The translations under genes and the position numbers were made by a program. From positions 18,377-82,376 of the forward strand of contig NZ_WHNQ01000033.1 in assembly GCF_009362785.1 (NCBI RefSeq): a stretch of DNA of 64,000 bases. Direction: 5' to 3'. Positions 1-7,510 of the stretch are shown piece by piece. The notes below the pieces were generated by a model that was not told the origin of the DNA, searched no databases, and saw nothing but the letters and a program-made list of their open reading frames with translations. Numbering within the stretch: the stretch's first letter is position 1; each line of letters starts with the position of its first letter. Origin of the DNA: Paraburkholderia atlantica. Its GTDB lineage: Bacteria; Pseudomonadota; Gammaproteobacteria; Burkholderiales; Burkholderiaceae.

Positions 1-42
1 CTCGCTCGAACGTGGTAAGTTCGCTCGCGGAATATCCGATCG

Positions 43-1182
43 ATGCGTTTTGGGGGACTCATCCTGCGTCACGTCATGGCTTGCCTGCTGAACACAGTCC
101 GCGAAGCCTCGACGATCAGCGTCGGCGTAACAGCGGCTTGGATAGGTGGCGCGCTGCTGTTCTATGCGCAGGGCGCGGCCGCCGTCACCGACATCGATAC
201 CGGTGCCGGCGCCGCCTCCGGAATCCACACCGGCTTCGTCTCGCTGTATGGCGTGATCGATACGAGCGTCGAAATCACCGACCCCGGTTCGGGCTGGGTC
301 GCGCGCATGGATTCCGGTGCATATCGCGGCTCGCGCGTCGGGCTGCATGGCGCGGAGCCGCTCGGCGGCGGCAACGCGATCGTCTTCACGCTCGAAAACG
401 GCTTCAGCTCGACCGATGGCAGCCTGCAGGTGCCCGGCTCGATCTTCAATCGCCAGGCATGGATCGCCGCGAGCGGCGGCTGGGGTGAACTGCGCTTCGG
501 CCGTCAGTATTCGCCGATCTATATCCCGTTCAAGGGCGATCTCGACGCGTTCGGCGCCGGCACGATCGCTTCGGGGCTCAACAACCTGTCGAAGATCACG
601 CCGTACGCGAACAACGCGGTGGCGTATCTGTCGCCGCGCATCGCCGGCTTTAGCGCGACGCTGATGATGGCGATGCGCGACCCGTCCGGGAAGGACGGCA
701 ACGGTATCGACGGCTACTACGTGACCGCGTCGTATCGGCTCGACCAGTTGCATCTGTTGTACGCGCGCCAGCAGACCCACGGTGCCGGCGCACTGCGCGC
801 GAATCTCGGCGGCGCGAACTACGCGTTCGGCAAGCTGCGCGTGTGGCTGTCCTTTTTCAATGGCGATGGCGGCGCGCCGGTCTATCACGGCGCGGGCGGT
901 TCGCTGTCGGCGCAGTACAGTTTTTCGACCAACGCGCGTGCGTCGCTCGGCTATGCGCACGTGCGCGACTACACGACGCCCGGCGGCAGCGCGGACCAGT
1001 TCAGCGCGGCACTCGAATACAGCATGTCGCCCACGCTGCTGCTGTACTTCAGCGCCGCGTATCTCGCGAACCACGACGACTCGAGCTTCACGCTGCGCGG
1101 TGTCAACGTGACCGGGCTGCCGGTCGCCTATCCGGGTGCGCCTGTGGCGGGTGTTCAATTCGGTGTGATCGAGCGTTTCTAG
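43..1182 (+). CDS. Gram-negative porin (Porin_4/OmpC-like family)
   Basis: This is an outer-membrane trimeric-type porin for passive entry of small hydrophilic solutes. The protein has 379 residues with a hydrophobic N-terminal segment ending near an Ala-rich cleavage site (about residues 30-47). A typical burkholderial porin strand follows (SLYGVIDTSVEI), then the GSRVGLHGAEPLGGGNA block that is characteristic of the family, and the protein ends in Phe (IERF), the outer-membrane sorting signal. An in-frame ATG at 76 would give a shorter leader; neither start has a strong Shine-Dalgarno sequence. No rho-independent terminator oriented for this gene follows it. Family assignment is firm; substrate specificity cannot be read. 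Confidence 0.85.
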   Translation: MRFGGLILRHVMACLLNTVREASTISVGVTAAWIGGALLFYAQGAAAVTDIDTGAGAASGIHTGFVSLYGVIDTSVEITDPGSGWVARMDSGAYRGSRVGLHGAEPLGGGNAIVFTLENGFSSTDGSLQVPGSIFNRQAWIAASGGWGELRFGRQYSPIYIPFKGDLDAFGAGTIASGLNNLSKITPYANNAVAYLSPRIAGFSATLMMAMRDPSGKDGNGIDGYYVTASYRLDQLHLLYARQQTHGAGALRANLGGANYAFGKLRVWLSFFNGDGGAPVYHGAGGSLSAQYSFSTNARASLGYAHVRDYTTPGGSADQFSAALEYSMSPTLLLYFSAAYLANHDDSSFTLRGVNVTGLPVAYPGAPVAGVQFGVIERF

Positions 1183-1289
1183 CGCGCATCGCAATACGTG
1201 ATTAATTGGTATATGTCGAATGCACTTTTGATGCGGCTGCGAATTGACGAGAGAGTCGCGCGAGTCGGAATTGCAAAAGCGTCGCGAAT

Positions 1290-1312
1290 AAAAAAAAGCC
1301 GACACAGTGTGT
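1290..1312 (-). terminator. Rho-independent terminator, minus strand
   Basis: Perfect 8-bp stem GCCGACAC/GTGTCGGC with a 3-nt loop, followed on the minus strand by at least seven T residues (A-run at about 1289-1297 on the plus strand). It would end the candidate small RNA read leftwards. Confidence 0.75.
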
Positions 1313-1500
1313 CGGCCTAAAGATTCTGGCATCCGAGGATGATGGCCAGAACCTGAGAGACATTGACTCGCAGAGCAACCCCAGCGCTGTATTTCGGGCG
1401 GTCGATCTGCGTCGTACTTTAACGTTAGCTTTCAGCGCGAGAAGATTGAGAGCGCGTTCCGCTGATTGCTCTTCGTTCGAATGCCGATCCAGAAAGCATG
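1290..1500 (-). ncRNA. Candidate structured small RNA with intrinsic terminator
   Basis: On the minus strand a TATACT -10 box (1507-1512) precedes a region of about 210 nt with no convincing protein. It contains a long-range helix: GAGCAATCAGCG pairs with CGCTGGGGTTGCTC, leaving a two-base bulge. A hairpin TTCTGGCCATC/GATGCCAGAA follows, and the 3' end is a perfect 8-bp hairpin GCCGACAC-ACT-GTGTCGGC followed by a run of T. This is the layout of a stand-alone small RNA or a long structured leader. I do not recognise the family; 6S RNA was considered but not established. Confidence 0.4.
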
Positions 1501-1506
1501 GCGGTG

Positions 1507-1536
1507 AGTATAGCGTCGCCAATCGACTTTGTGGAA
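1507..1536 (-). promoter_or_regulatory. Possible sigma70 promoter for the candidate small RNA
   Basis: Minus-strand TATACT at 1512-1507 with a weak TTCCAC -35 box 18 nt upstream. Transcription would start near 1500. The -10 is good, the -35 poor, so this is tentative. Confidence 0.35.
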
Positions 1537-1709
1537 CCGCACTTCGGCGAATGGGTTAATGAGTTTTTCCCGATGTTTAACGTCGTATGGTTGGATTTAC
1601 ATAATGCGCAGATTCAACCGGAGCACGACCGCGCCGACACGGTTCCGATAGAACAGGAAACGGGGTAGTGGCGCTATGCTAGCGGTTTCGTCTACTCGAG
1701 GAGCGACCG

Positions 1710-2417
1710 ATGACCCAACATGCAGGTTCGATGATCACGTTCAACCGTCCCGACGGCAAGCAGCTACAAGGCTATTTCGCGAAGCCGGAAAAAACCGCGG
1801 GCGCGCCCGCAATCGTCGTGATCCAGGAATGGTGGGGCTTGAACGACCAGATTCGCGGCGTCGCCGATCGCCTCGCGAAAGCCGGCTACTTTGCACTCGT
1901 GCCCGATCTGTATCGCGGCAAGTCGACGGTCGAAGAGGACGAGGCGCACCATCTGATGAGCGGCCTCGATTTCGGCGATGCCGCAACGCAGGACGTGCGG
2001 GGCGCGGTCCAGTATTTGCAGCAGCACGCTGCGAAGGTCGGTGTGACCGGCTATTGCATGGGCGGCGCGCTGACGTTCCTCGCGCTGTGCAACGTGCCCG
2101 AAGTGGCGGCCGGCGTCGTCTGGTATGGCTTTCCGCCGCTCGACTATATCGACGCGTCGAAGATCAAGGTTCCGGTGATGGGCCACTGGGGTCTGCAAGA
2201 TGAGTTCTTCGCTGCCGACACCGTCGACGCGCTCGAAAAGAAACTCACCGACGCGAAGGTCGACATCGAGTTTCATCGTTATCTGGCGCGTCACGCGTTT
2301 GCGAACGAAACGGCGGTTGGGTCGGGCCGCATCGCGAGGACACAATACGATCCGGTCTGGGCGCAACAGGCGTGGGATCGCACGCTGACGTTCTTTGGCC
2401 GCACGCTGTGGAAATGA
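1710..2417 (+). CDS. Dienelactone hydrolase family protein
   Basis: This is a cytoplasmic alpha/beta-hydrolase of the dienelactone hydrolase family (235 residues, the usual length), which hydrolyses lactones or esters such as 4-carboxymethylenebut-2-en-4-olide. The family's Cys-Asp-His triad is visible: nucleophile Cys in GYCMGG near residue 117, Asp in GLQDEFF near 165, His in ARHAFAN near 194. Glu40 in QEWWG is also present; it activates the cysteine in characterised enzymes. A GAGGAG Shine-Dalgarno lies just upstream of the ATG. It stands alone, ended by a strong terminator, outside the catabolic cluster that follows, so a direct role there is only possible. The true substrate is unknown. 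Confidence 0.85.
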   Translation: MTQHAGSMITFNRPDGKQLQGYFAKPEKTAGAPAIVVIQEWWGLNDQIRGVADRLAKAGYFALVPDLYRGKSTVEEDEAHHLMSGLDFGDAATQDVRGAVQYLQQHAAKVGVTGYCMGGALTFLALCNVPEVAAGVVWYGFPPLDYIDASKIKVPVMGHWGLQDEFFAADTVDALEKKLTDAKVDIEFHRYLARHAFANETAVGSGRIARTQYDPVWAQQAWDRTLTFFGRTLWK

Positions 2418-2490
2418 ACCGGTGAATGGCGGAAGCGGACGGCTCGTCCGCTTGTTTAGAGTGCCAGCGGTCGTGGCGCTTTCGTGATGT

Positions 2491-2525
2491 GGCCGCGCTG
2501 TTTTTGCAGCGCGGCCGTTTTGTTA
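2491..2525 (+). terminator. Rho-independent terminator of the dienelactone hydrolase gene
   Basis: Perfect 10-bp GC-rich stem GGCCGCGCTG/CAGCGCGGCC with a TTTTTG loop, followed by GTTTTGTTA. Confidence 0.85.
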
Positions 2526-2946
2526 TGCAGCCTGTTCCCAATTATAGAGGTGCGCTTCAAACCCTGCGTATTCAATGGCGTTGCCAAGACGGCGGATGTG
2601 AACTACCTGATTTGGCGCAAACGTAGTTTTCCTTATCGGATGCGTCTCTCATGAATTGCATTTGAAAGCAAAGCCAACATAAAATGCTAAACGGTATTGG
2701 AATGCTCGGTTAAGTTGTAGACAGCAGCACTTAACTCGCAGACGGTGTCGGTTCATTTCGTTGTTTGACTTGAAAGCTTCATTCCCGAGGGGGAACGGGC
2801 GACATCTCCGCAGACATTGTCTGACCTGTCGAGTACCGGCTAATACAGTTAAGTACCTACCTAATACCCAAGGTGAAATTCGCGAGCCCGAGGCAATACG
2901 CAGGGCGGCGAGCGTCGGGGGCCCAAGGGCCGGGCCACGGCGTGTC
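2526..2946. other. Intergenic region without a supported gene
   Basis: About 420 bases between the terminator and the GntR promoter. Short open frames exist on both strands but none has a recognisable product or ribosome-binding site. A CTAATACCC element near 2858-2866 resembles the GGGTATT motif found upstream of other units in the cluster. Confidence 0.4.
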
Positions 2947-2967
2947 GTTGACGTTGATGTTGACGTT
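2947..2967 (+). repeat. Short hexamer tandem repeat GTTGAY upstream of gntR
   Basis: Three and a half copies of a hexamer (GTTGAC, GTTGAT, GTTGAC, GTT) directly upstream of the promoter. It may be a regulator-binding array or simple sequence. Confidence 0.5.
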
Positions 2968-2993
2968 TGCGTCGGAATATTCTGAGATATAAT
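2966..2993 (+). promoter_or_regulatory. Promoter of the GntR regulator, probably leaderless mRNA
   Basis: A perfect TATAAT at 2988-2993 follows TTTGCG (2966-2971) with a 16-nt spacer. The start codon ATG at 3000 lies only 6 nt downstream of the -10 box, so transcription would begin at or next to the A of the start codon, and no Shine-Dalgarno is present. Confidence 0.55.
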
Positions 2994-2999
2994 ACGAAA

Positions 3000-3701
3000 A
3001 TGAATACGATTGCGATCCCAGGCCGAGTGACTTCCGGCGAACTTCTGGAACTGGACGGCAGTGATTTCCCGGCTCAGGTGGCGGCAGAGACACGCAAACT
3101 GATCAACCGGGGAGTGCTTGCACCCGGCTTCCAACTACGACAGTCCGATCTTGCCGAGCGCTTCGGGATTAGCCGAGTGCCCGTGCGCGAGGCGCTGAAA
3201 CTGCTGGCCGCTGAAGGCATCATTGAACACGATCCAAATCGTGGGTTCTTTGTCGCCCAACTGTCGAGCGACGAGGCAAGGCAACTATATCGGATGCGGC
3301 AACTGCTTGAAGCGGAATTGCTGATGACCATCGAGTGGCCCACGCCCGCGCAGATGAAGCAACTCAAGGCAATGCTCACGGATCTGGAGCATTTGCTCGG
3401 TGCGGGTAATCGCGAAGGCTGGATCGAGCAACACCGCGCGTTCCACGACATGATTTTCGATCTGTCGCCGAACAAGGTGCTTAAGCGCGAAGTGCTGCGA
3501 TTGATGCGATTGACCGATCGCTATCGCGCATTGGCCGCAGATATCTCAGCGAACCCTGAACACCGCAGTGCGAATATCGAGGCGCGATTGGTGAAGGCGC
3601 TGCAGAGTAAGGACAAAGACTTGCTGCTCGCAACTTACGAAAAGGGGCGCTCAATCGTTTTGAGCGGCTTGATGGCGGTGCTTGCGGCCAGAGAGACCTG
3701 A
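3000..3701 (+). CDS. GntR family transcriptional regulator, FCD subfamily
   Basis: This is a DNA-binding regulator of 233 residues. The N-terminal winged helix (about residues 15-85) carries the GntR hallmark LRQSDLAERFGISRVPVREALKLL-type helix-turn-helix followed by the GFFVAQL wing. The C-terminal all-helical FCD effector domain (about 90-220) contains the metal/acid-binding Asp/His pattern (e.g. HRAFHDMIF). FCD regulators commonly repress catabolic operons and release DNA when bound to an organic acid. The gene lies at the edge of the aromatic cluster, convergent with the leftward unit, so control of that cluster is a reasonable inference. The ATG at 3000 is preferred over an in-frame ATG at 2967 because the TATAAT box sits between them. 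Confidence 0.88.
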   Translation: MNTIAIPGRVTSGELLELDGSDFPAQVAAETRKLINRGVLAPGFQLRQSDLAERFGISRVPVREALKLLAAEGIIEHDPNRGFFVAQLSSDEARQLYRMRQLLEAELLMTIEWPTPAQMKQLKAMLTDLEHLLGAGNREGWIEQHRAFHDMIFDLSPNKVLKREVLRLMRLTDRYRALAADISANPEHRSANIEARLVKALQSKDKDLLLATYEKGRSIVLSGLMAVLAARET

Positions 3702-3710
3702 TCAACAGAA

Positions 3711-3735
3711 GGGGCACCCACGGTGCCCCTTTTTC
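3711..3735 (+). terminator. Rho-independent terminator after gntR
   Basis: Perfect 8-bp stem GGGGCACC/GGTGCCCC with a CAC loop followed by TTTTT. Confidence 0.85.
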
Positions 3736-3807
3736 ACATCAACAGTCGGTATCGCGCAACGTGTTTGTCATTTGACGCCCACGCGAATACTCCTGCCAAC
3801 TTGCTAA

Positions 3808-4353
3808 TTAGTCGGACCCCCAGTTCGAAATCCAAAGCATGTCGTGGAAATCGACGGCCTTATTGGTTTGAAATTCACCGTAGGAACCCTGCGAATACAA
3901 TAGCGGAGTCTTTGTGTCCGTATTGATGGCGGTTGCCTCCACGTGGCCAAAAATTACGGCATGCGTGCCGATTTCGACGATACGTTCGACGCTGCAATCG
4001 AAATTCACCATGGCCGTGGCCAGCGCCGGGGCGCCGGTCTTGATGCGATTCCACGTGCCGGCCTGGAATTTCTCCTCAGGCGCGATAGGGCGAGAAAACC
4101 GTTGTGCCAATTCCTGCTCGCTGCGCGCCAGGACATTGACGACGAAATGACCGGTCGCCTGCACGTGTGCCAACGAGGAATTCGCGCGATTGATACAGAC
4201 GAGCAGGATAGGGGGCGCGGCACTCACGGAGGTCACGGCGGTTGCCGTCATGCCAGCAAGTGGACCATTGGCGTCGGAGCCGGTGGTGATCAAACAAACG
4301 TGCCCGGTGAGACTGCGCATGGCGCGCCTAAATTCGGATTCTTCGATGCTCAA
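3808..4353 (-). CDS. Flavin reductase (FMN-binding split-barrel family)
   Basis: This is an NAD(P)H:flavin oxidoreductase of the HpaC/DIM6-NTAB type that supplies reduced FMN or FAD to a partner monooxygenase. The protein of about 181 residues starts FRRAMRSLTG..CLITT, then has the conserved G.TA.AVTSVS..PP..LVC.N block and NVL..EQ..LA..FS, all typical of the family. I chose the TTG at 4353 because GGGGGCG lies just before it; the open frame continues upstream to 4491 but that extension overlaps the preceding gene and adds non-family sequence. It is the last gene of the leftward unit. Its natural partner is the group D flavin monooxygenase at 11041-12225 in the divergent unit. Confidence 0.82.
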   Translation of the reverse strand: MSIEESEFRRAMRSLTGHVCLITTGSDANGPLAGMTATAVTSVSAAPPILLVCINRANSSLAHVQATGHFVVNVLARSEQELAQRFSRPIAPEEKFQAGTWNRIKTGAPALATAMVNFDCSVERIVEIGTHAVIFGHVEATAINTDTKTPLLYSQGSYGEFQTNKAVDFHDMLWISNWGSD

Positions 4354-4453
4354 TTGCGCCCCCAGGCTATAAAAATTTGGTGACACCAATAGAAACACGG
4401 GTGGCGTCCCAAAGACGGCCGCCCCGTGAGAGAGACTCGAACGTCTCAGCCAG

Positions 4454-5125
4454 TTACTGATCCCAGCCGAAGATACTGAGCGTGCTTTCACCTGCCTCGA
4501 GCCGTTTCAACTGCTGTGCTTCTGCTGCCTCACGTGCTTCCGACGCTGCGATAGCAGTTGCGACTTGCTCGCGCGGAATGCAGACGACACCATCTTCGTC
4601 GCCAACGATCAGGTCACCTGCATTAACAGTCACGTCGTCGAGTCGGATCGGTGCGTTGATCCAGCCACGGGCGCCAAAATCCTTTCCGGTGCCGCGGATA
4701 CAAAGCCCGCGTGCGAAAACCGGGAACCCGATCTCGGACAGCAGTCGCTGATCACGAACACACCCGTTAATGACGAGACCTGCGAGCCCGCGAACCTTCG
4801 AGGCCGTCGACATGATCTCGCCCCAGTACCCATGCTCGTACGCTTCGCTTACAGAGACGACCAGCACGTCGCCCGGCTGTGCGGCGTAGATCGCCCGATG
4901 CAGCCACAGGTTGTCACCACCCGGTGAATGGACGGTCACAGCAGGGCCGCATACCTTGAAACCGGATGCCACAGGCTGGATCGCTGCCGGCAGCGCACCA
5001 ATCTTTCCGGCCGCTTCATGCAGCGTGGCAGAGGGTAGTTTGCCAGCCGCCTTGATCAGTGCGGTGTCCGGACGCTGAATCTCGAGGCGGGTCGTCTCTG
5101 CCGGGTTGAAGCGCGGGCCGGTCAT
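4454..5125 (-). CDS. RraA family protein, probable 4-carboxy-4-hydroxy-2-oxoadipate aldolase
   Basis: This 223-residue RraA-fold protein resembles class II HMG/CHA aldolases (LigK, ProA, GalC) that split 4-carboxy-4-hydroxy-2-oxoadipate into pyruvate and oxaloacetate with a divalent metal. The signature region G..INGCVRD with the Arg-Asp pair that binds substrate and metal is intact, as is the upstream HRAIYAAQPGDVLVV segment. It overlaps the next upstream gene by 4 bases (ATGA), implying translational coupling. Of the three RraA paralogues here this one is the closest in architecture to CHA aldolase (long N-terminal helix, GDEDGVVCIPRE end). Assignment to the exact substrate is inference from context with the LigB- and LigJ-like neighbours. 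Confidence 0.82.
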   Translation of the reverse strand: MTGPRFNPAETTRLEIQRPDTALIKAAGKLPSATLHEAAGKIGALPAAIQPVASGFKVCGPAVTVHSPGGDNLWLHRAIYAAQPGDVLVVSVSEAYEHGYWGEIMSTASKVRGLAGLVINGCVRDQRLLSEIGFPVFARGLCIRGTGKDFGARGWINAPIRLDDVTVNAGDLIVGDEDGVVCIPREQVATAIAASEAREAAEAQQLKRLEAGESTLSIFGWDQ

Positions 5126-5799
5126 GCTTTGCTCCCAGTGGCGCGCGTTTGCAATTGGTGGTACTTGAACTGTTTGCGCGCTTCGTCGAGGCGCATGCCG
5201 GACGCGACTGCTGCACGAATGGCTCTTTCTGCTGCGTCGATTTCTTCCGCAGCGGCGAGCACGCGTTCTTCGTGTTCTTTAGGAATCGAAATGACGCCAT
5301 CGGCATCACCGCGTAGCAGGTCACCCGGAGCAACACGTACGTCGCCGATGTTGACCGGCACGTTCGTGGCTTCGACTTGCACGCGATCCTTGCCCGTGCG
5401 CATCCAGTTGTCCCTGGAGAACACCGGATAACCGAGCGACAGGCAGAGATGGACGTCGCGGTTGATGCCGTCGATCACCGTGCCTGCGATACCACGACGG
5501 TGTGCGATTTCGGTCAGGATGTCGCCCCAAACGGTTGCATCGGTGCGACCGCCGTTGTCGAGAACAATCACGCTGCCGGGCGGCACGTCGTCGATGAAGT
5601 CGCCGACCGTGCCTGCGGGAGAAGCCGCCGGGCCGTAGAGGATCGTGAATGCACGGCCGGCCATCCGGAAGGACGGATCACGGGGCTTGATACGGCTGCA
5701 TTGACCGTTGAGGCCCAGACGATCGAGAGCGTCGCTCAGCGTCGCCGTTTCGAGTTTCGCTGCACGGGCGACGTTCTTGTCTTGTTCTATTTCGGACAT
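5122..5799 (-). CDS. RraA family protein (second paralogue)
   Basis: This 225-residue RraA/MenG-fold protein has ATLSDALDRLGL near the N-terminus, the PGSVIVLDN strand, the metal/substrate motif G..IDGINRD, and GDADGVISIPKE. The family includes HMG/CHA aldolases, oxaloacetate decarboxylases and the RNase E regulator RraA; catabolic context favours an aldolase or decarboxylase. It lies between two other RraA genes with a 2-base gap upstream and a 4-base overlap downstream, so all three are surely co-translated. Sequence divergence from its neighbours argues for a distinct substrate or a hetero-oligomer rather than a recent duplication. Confidence 0.82.
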   Translation of the reverse strand: MSEIEQDKNVARAAKLETATLSDALDRLGLNGQCSRIKPRDPSFRMAGRAFTILYGPAASPAGTVGDFIDDVPPGSVIVLDNGGRTDATVWGDILTEIAHRRGIAGTVIDGINRDVHLCLSLGYPVFSRDNWMRTGKDRVQVEATNVPVNIGDVRVAPGDLLRGDADGVISIPKEHEERVLAAAEEIDAAERAIRAAVASGMRLDEARKQFKYHQLQTRATGSKA

Positions 5800-5801
5800 G
5801 A

Positions 5802-6464
5802 CTAATCCTTAAGCATGAATTCGTAATTGCCGCCCATCACTTCGTGGATGGGGGTGCCTGCCAGTACAGCCTTCGCCATCAGGGCTTCACGAGCCACGAT
5901 CGACTCGGCGGTCTCGACCACGCGCGCAACGTTGGCAGCGCTGATGAAGATCACGGCGCTGCTGTCGGCGATCACATAATCACCGGCTTCGACGGCGGTA
6001 CCGAAGACTTCGACTGGAACGTTGACGCCCTTCTCGACGATGCGACCTCGGGCAGTGCGCGCGGTGAACGCGTTTGCGAACATCGGCAGATCCATCTCGC
6101 GGGATTCGTCGATATCACGGACCGGACCGTCGGCGATCACGCCAGCGATGCCGCGAACCTTGGCGCCCAACGACAGGATGCCGCCCCACGAACCGGCTTC
6201 GATGCCAGTGCGCTGCTCGACAACGATCACGTCGTCGGCGCCGCCGAGTTCGATAGCGGTGGTGCCGAGGTGCCGCGGCGGGCCCGGCGGCGGATCACCG
6301 ACACCGAGTTTCATCGTGATCACGCGACCCGCGATACGCTTGGTGCCCGAAGCCTGCTGCACACCGCTGACGACGCCGGTCAAACCGAGTTTGTCCAGCG
6401 CATCCGAGACGGCACAGCAGTCCAGTCGCCGAAGGCGGTGGACGTATTCGTCTTTGCTTTTCAT
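5802..6464 (-). CDS. RraA family protein (third paralogue)
   Basis: This 220-residue RraA-fold protein carries CCAVSDALDKLGL, then GGADDVIVVEQ, the signature GVIADGPVRD and a C-terminal AVIFISAANVARVVE segment. The Arg-Asp pair needed for aldolase or decarboxylase chemistry is kept. Thr-Met-Lys-Leu..DPPPGPPRHLG near residue 50 differs from the other two copies and probably shapes the substrate pocket. The gene follows the extradiol dioxygenase gene by 14 bases. Function in lower-pathway C-C cleavage is inferred; a regulator-of-ribonuclease role is unlikely because E. coli-type RraA genes are not found in catabolic operons. Confidence 0.8.
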   Translation of the reverse strand: MKSKDEYVHRLRRLDCCAVSDALDKLGLTGVVSGVQQASGTKRIAGRVITMKLGVGDPPPGPPRHLGTTAIELGGADDVIVVEQRTGIEAGSWGGILSLGAKVRGIAGVIADGPVRDIDESREMDLPMFANAFTARTARGRIVEKGVNVPVEVFGTAVEAGDYVIADSSAVIFISAANVARVVETAESIVAREALMAKAVLAGTPIHEVMGGNYEFMLKD

Positions 6465-6478
6465 ATCTTTGCTAATCC

Positions 6479-7483
6479 TTATTGCTGGTCCGGCGACTTC
6501 CAGTAGACGAAACCCATCGCGTTGCCGGTACCGGCTTCACTGCGATAGCACGGCACGTAATCGACCACCGTCATGTCGAAGCCGATTTCGTCCATCACGC
6601 CAGCGACCGGAATCCAGTTCTTGATTTCCGACGTGCCTGCCTGGAAGATCGCTTCGTCAAGTTCGAAGACCGGCGAAAAATCATGGTTCTTCATCGCGCT
6701 GAGGACCAATTGGTCGACGCGCTCGTCGATCACGAAGTGCGTCAGACCACCCGAGGCGATGACGGCGACGCGTGCATCCGTGTCCCACGACTGGATAGCA
6801 CGACCGATCGAGCGGCCGAACGCGTGGCAGCGGGCAACGGTCGGTTGATTCGGCGGGTAGAACGTGTTGACGAGCACCGGCACGGTCGGGATCACCTGAT
6901 CCTTCATCAACTGACGGAACACAAAGCCGAACGCATGCGGCGTTTCGGTTTCCGACAGACGCTGAAGGGCTGCGACGTCGAACTGATCGTTCATCGCGGT
7001 CTTGATGATGTGCTTCGCGAGTTCGGGTACGGCGGAGTAACTCGCGGTATCCGGCATATAGCCAGGCATCGCGTGACGCACACCCGGGGGCATCGTCTGA
7101 AGCTTTTCGTGGCTGATCATGTTGTTCACGATCGTCGGGCCACACATGACGCTGAGGGCGGGGATGCAGTCGGTATCGAAGATTTCCATCTGATCGTTGC
7201 CGACGATCACAACGACGTCCGGCTTCGCCTCAGCGAGAACCCGCGCCATCTCCTCGATAGCCGCGAGACATTGGGCGTGCCGGGTTTTCCATACGTCGAG
7301 CGTGATCTGTTCCCCGAGGTTCTCGGCACGCCGATAATCGACGAGTTCATCGAAGGACCACTCACGGCCCTCGAAGTGATGCTTACTCAGTCGATCATCG
7401 GGTACACGAGCGCCCCAGGTTTCAGGCGGCGTCACGAGCATGGGACCGTGCGATGTCCCCATTCCCAGTACGATTTTTGCCAT
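6479..7483 (-). CDS. Class III extradiol ring-cleavage dioxygenase (LigB superfamily)
   Basis: This Fe(II) dioxygenase of 334 residues opens a catecholic or trihydroxylated ring next to its hydroxyls. The LigB fold is recognised from the N-terminal GMGTSHGPML with the iron-ligand His, the VVIVGNDQMEIF strand with a second acidic site, and ASGGLTHFVID with another conserved His. It is a single-chain enzyme without a separate LigA-like small subunit in the window. With a LigJ-like hydratase and RraA aldolases directly downstream and upstream, cleavage of a gallate- or protocatechuate-like acid is the simplest reading. The exact substrate cannot be determined. Confidence 0.85.
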   Translation of the reverse strand: MAKIVLGMGTSHGPMLVTPPETWGARVPDDRLSKHHFEGREWSFDELVDYRRAENLGEQITLDVWKTRHAQCLAAIEEMARVLAEAKPDVVVIVGNDQMEIFDTDCIPALSVMCGPTIVNNMISHEKLQTMPPGVRHAMPGYMPDTASYSAVPELAKHIIKTAMNDQFDVAALQRLSETETPHAFGFVFRQLMKDQVIPTVPVLVNTFYPPNQPTVARCHAFGRSIGRAIQSWDTDARVAVIASGGLTHFVIDERVDQLVLSAMKNHDFSPVFELDEAIFQAGTSEIKNWIPVAGVMDEIGFDMTVVDYVPCYRSEAGTGNAMGFVYWKSPDQQ

Positions 7484-7510
7484 GGTTTCGGTTCCTGTGG
7501 GCGCCGGGGA

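Noticed and set aside
1290..1500. Assignment of the small RNA as 6S RNA
   Set aside because: Length is near that of 6S RNA but the closing stem and central bubble are not demonstrated and the gene context (zapA side) is absent.
1202..1522. Minus-strand 106-codon frame
   Set aside because: Runs through the hairpin terminator at 1290-1312 and past it, has no family; the region fits an RNA better.
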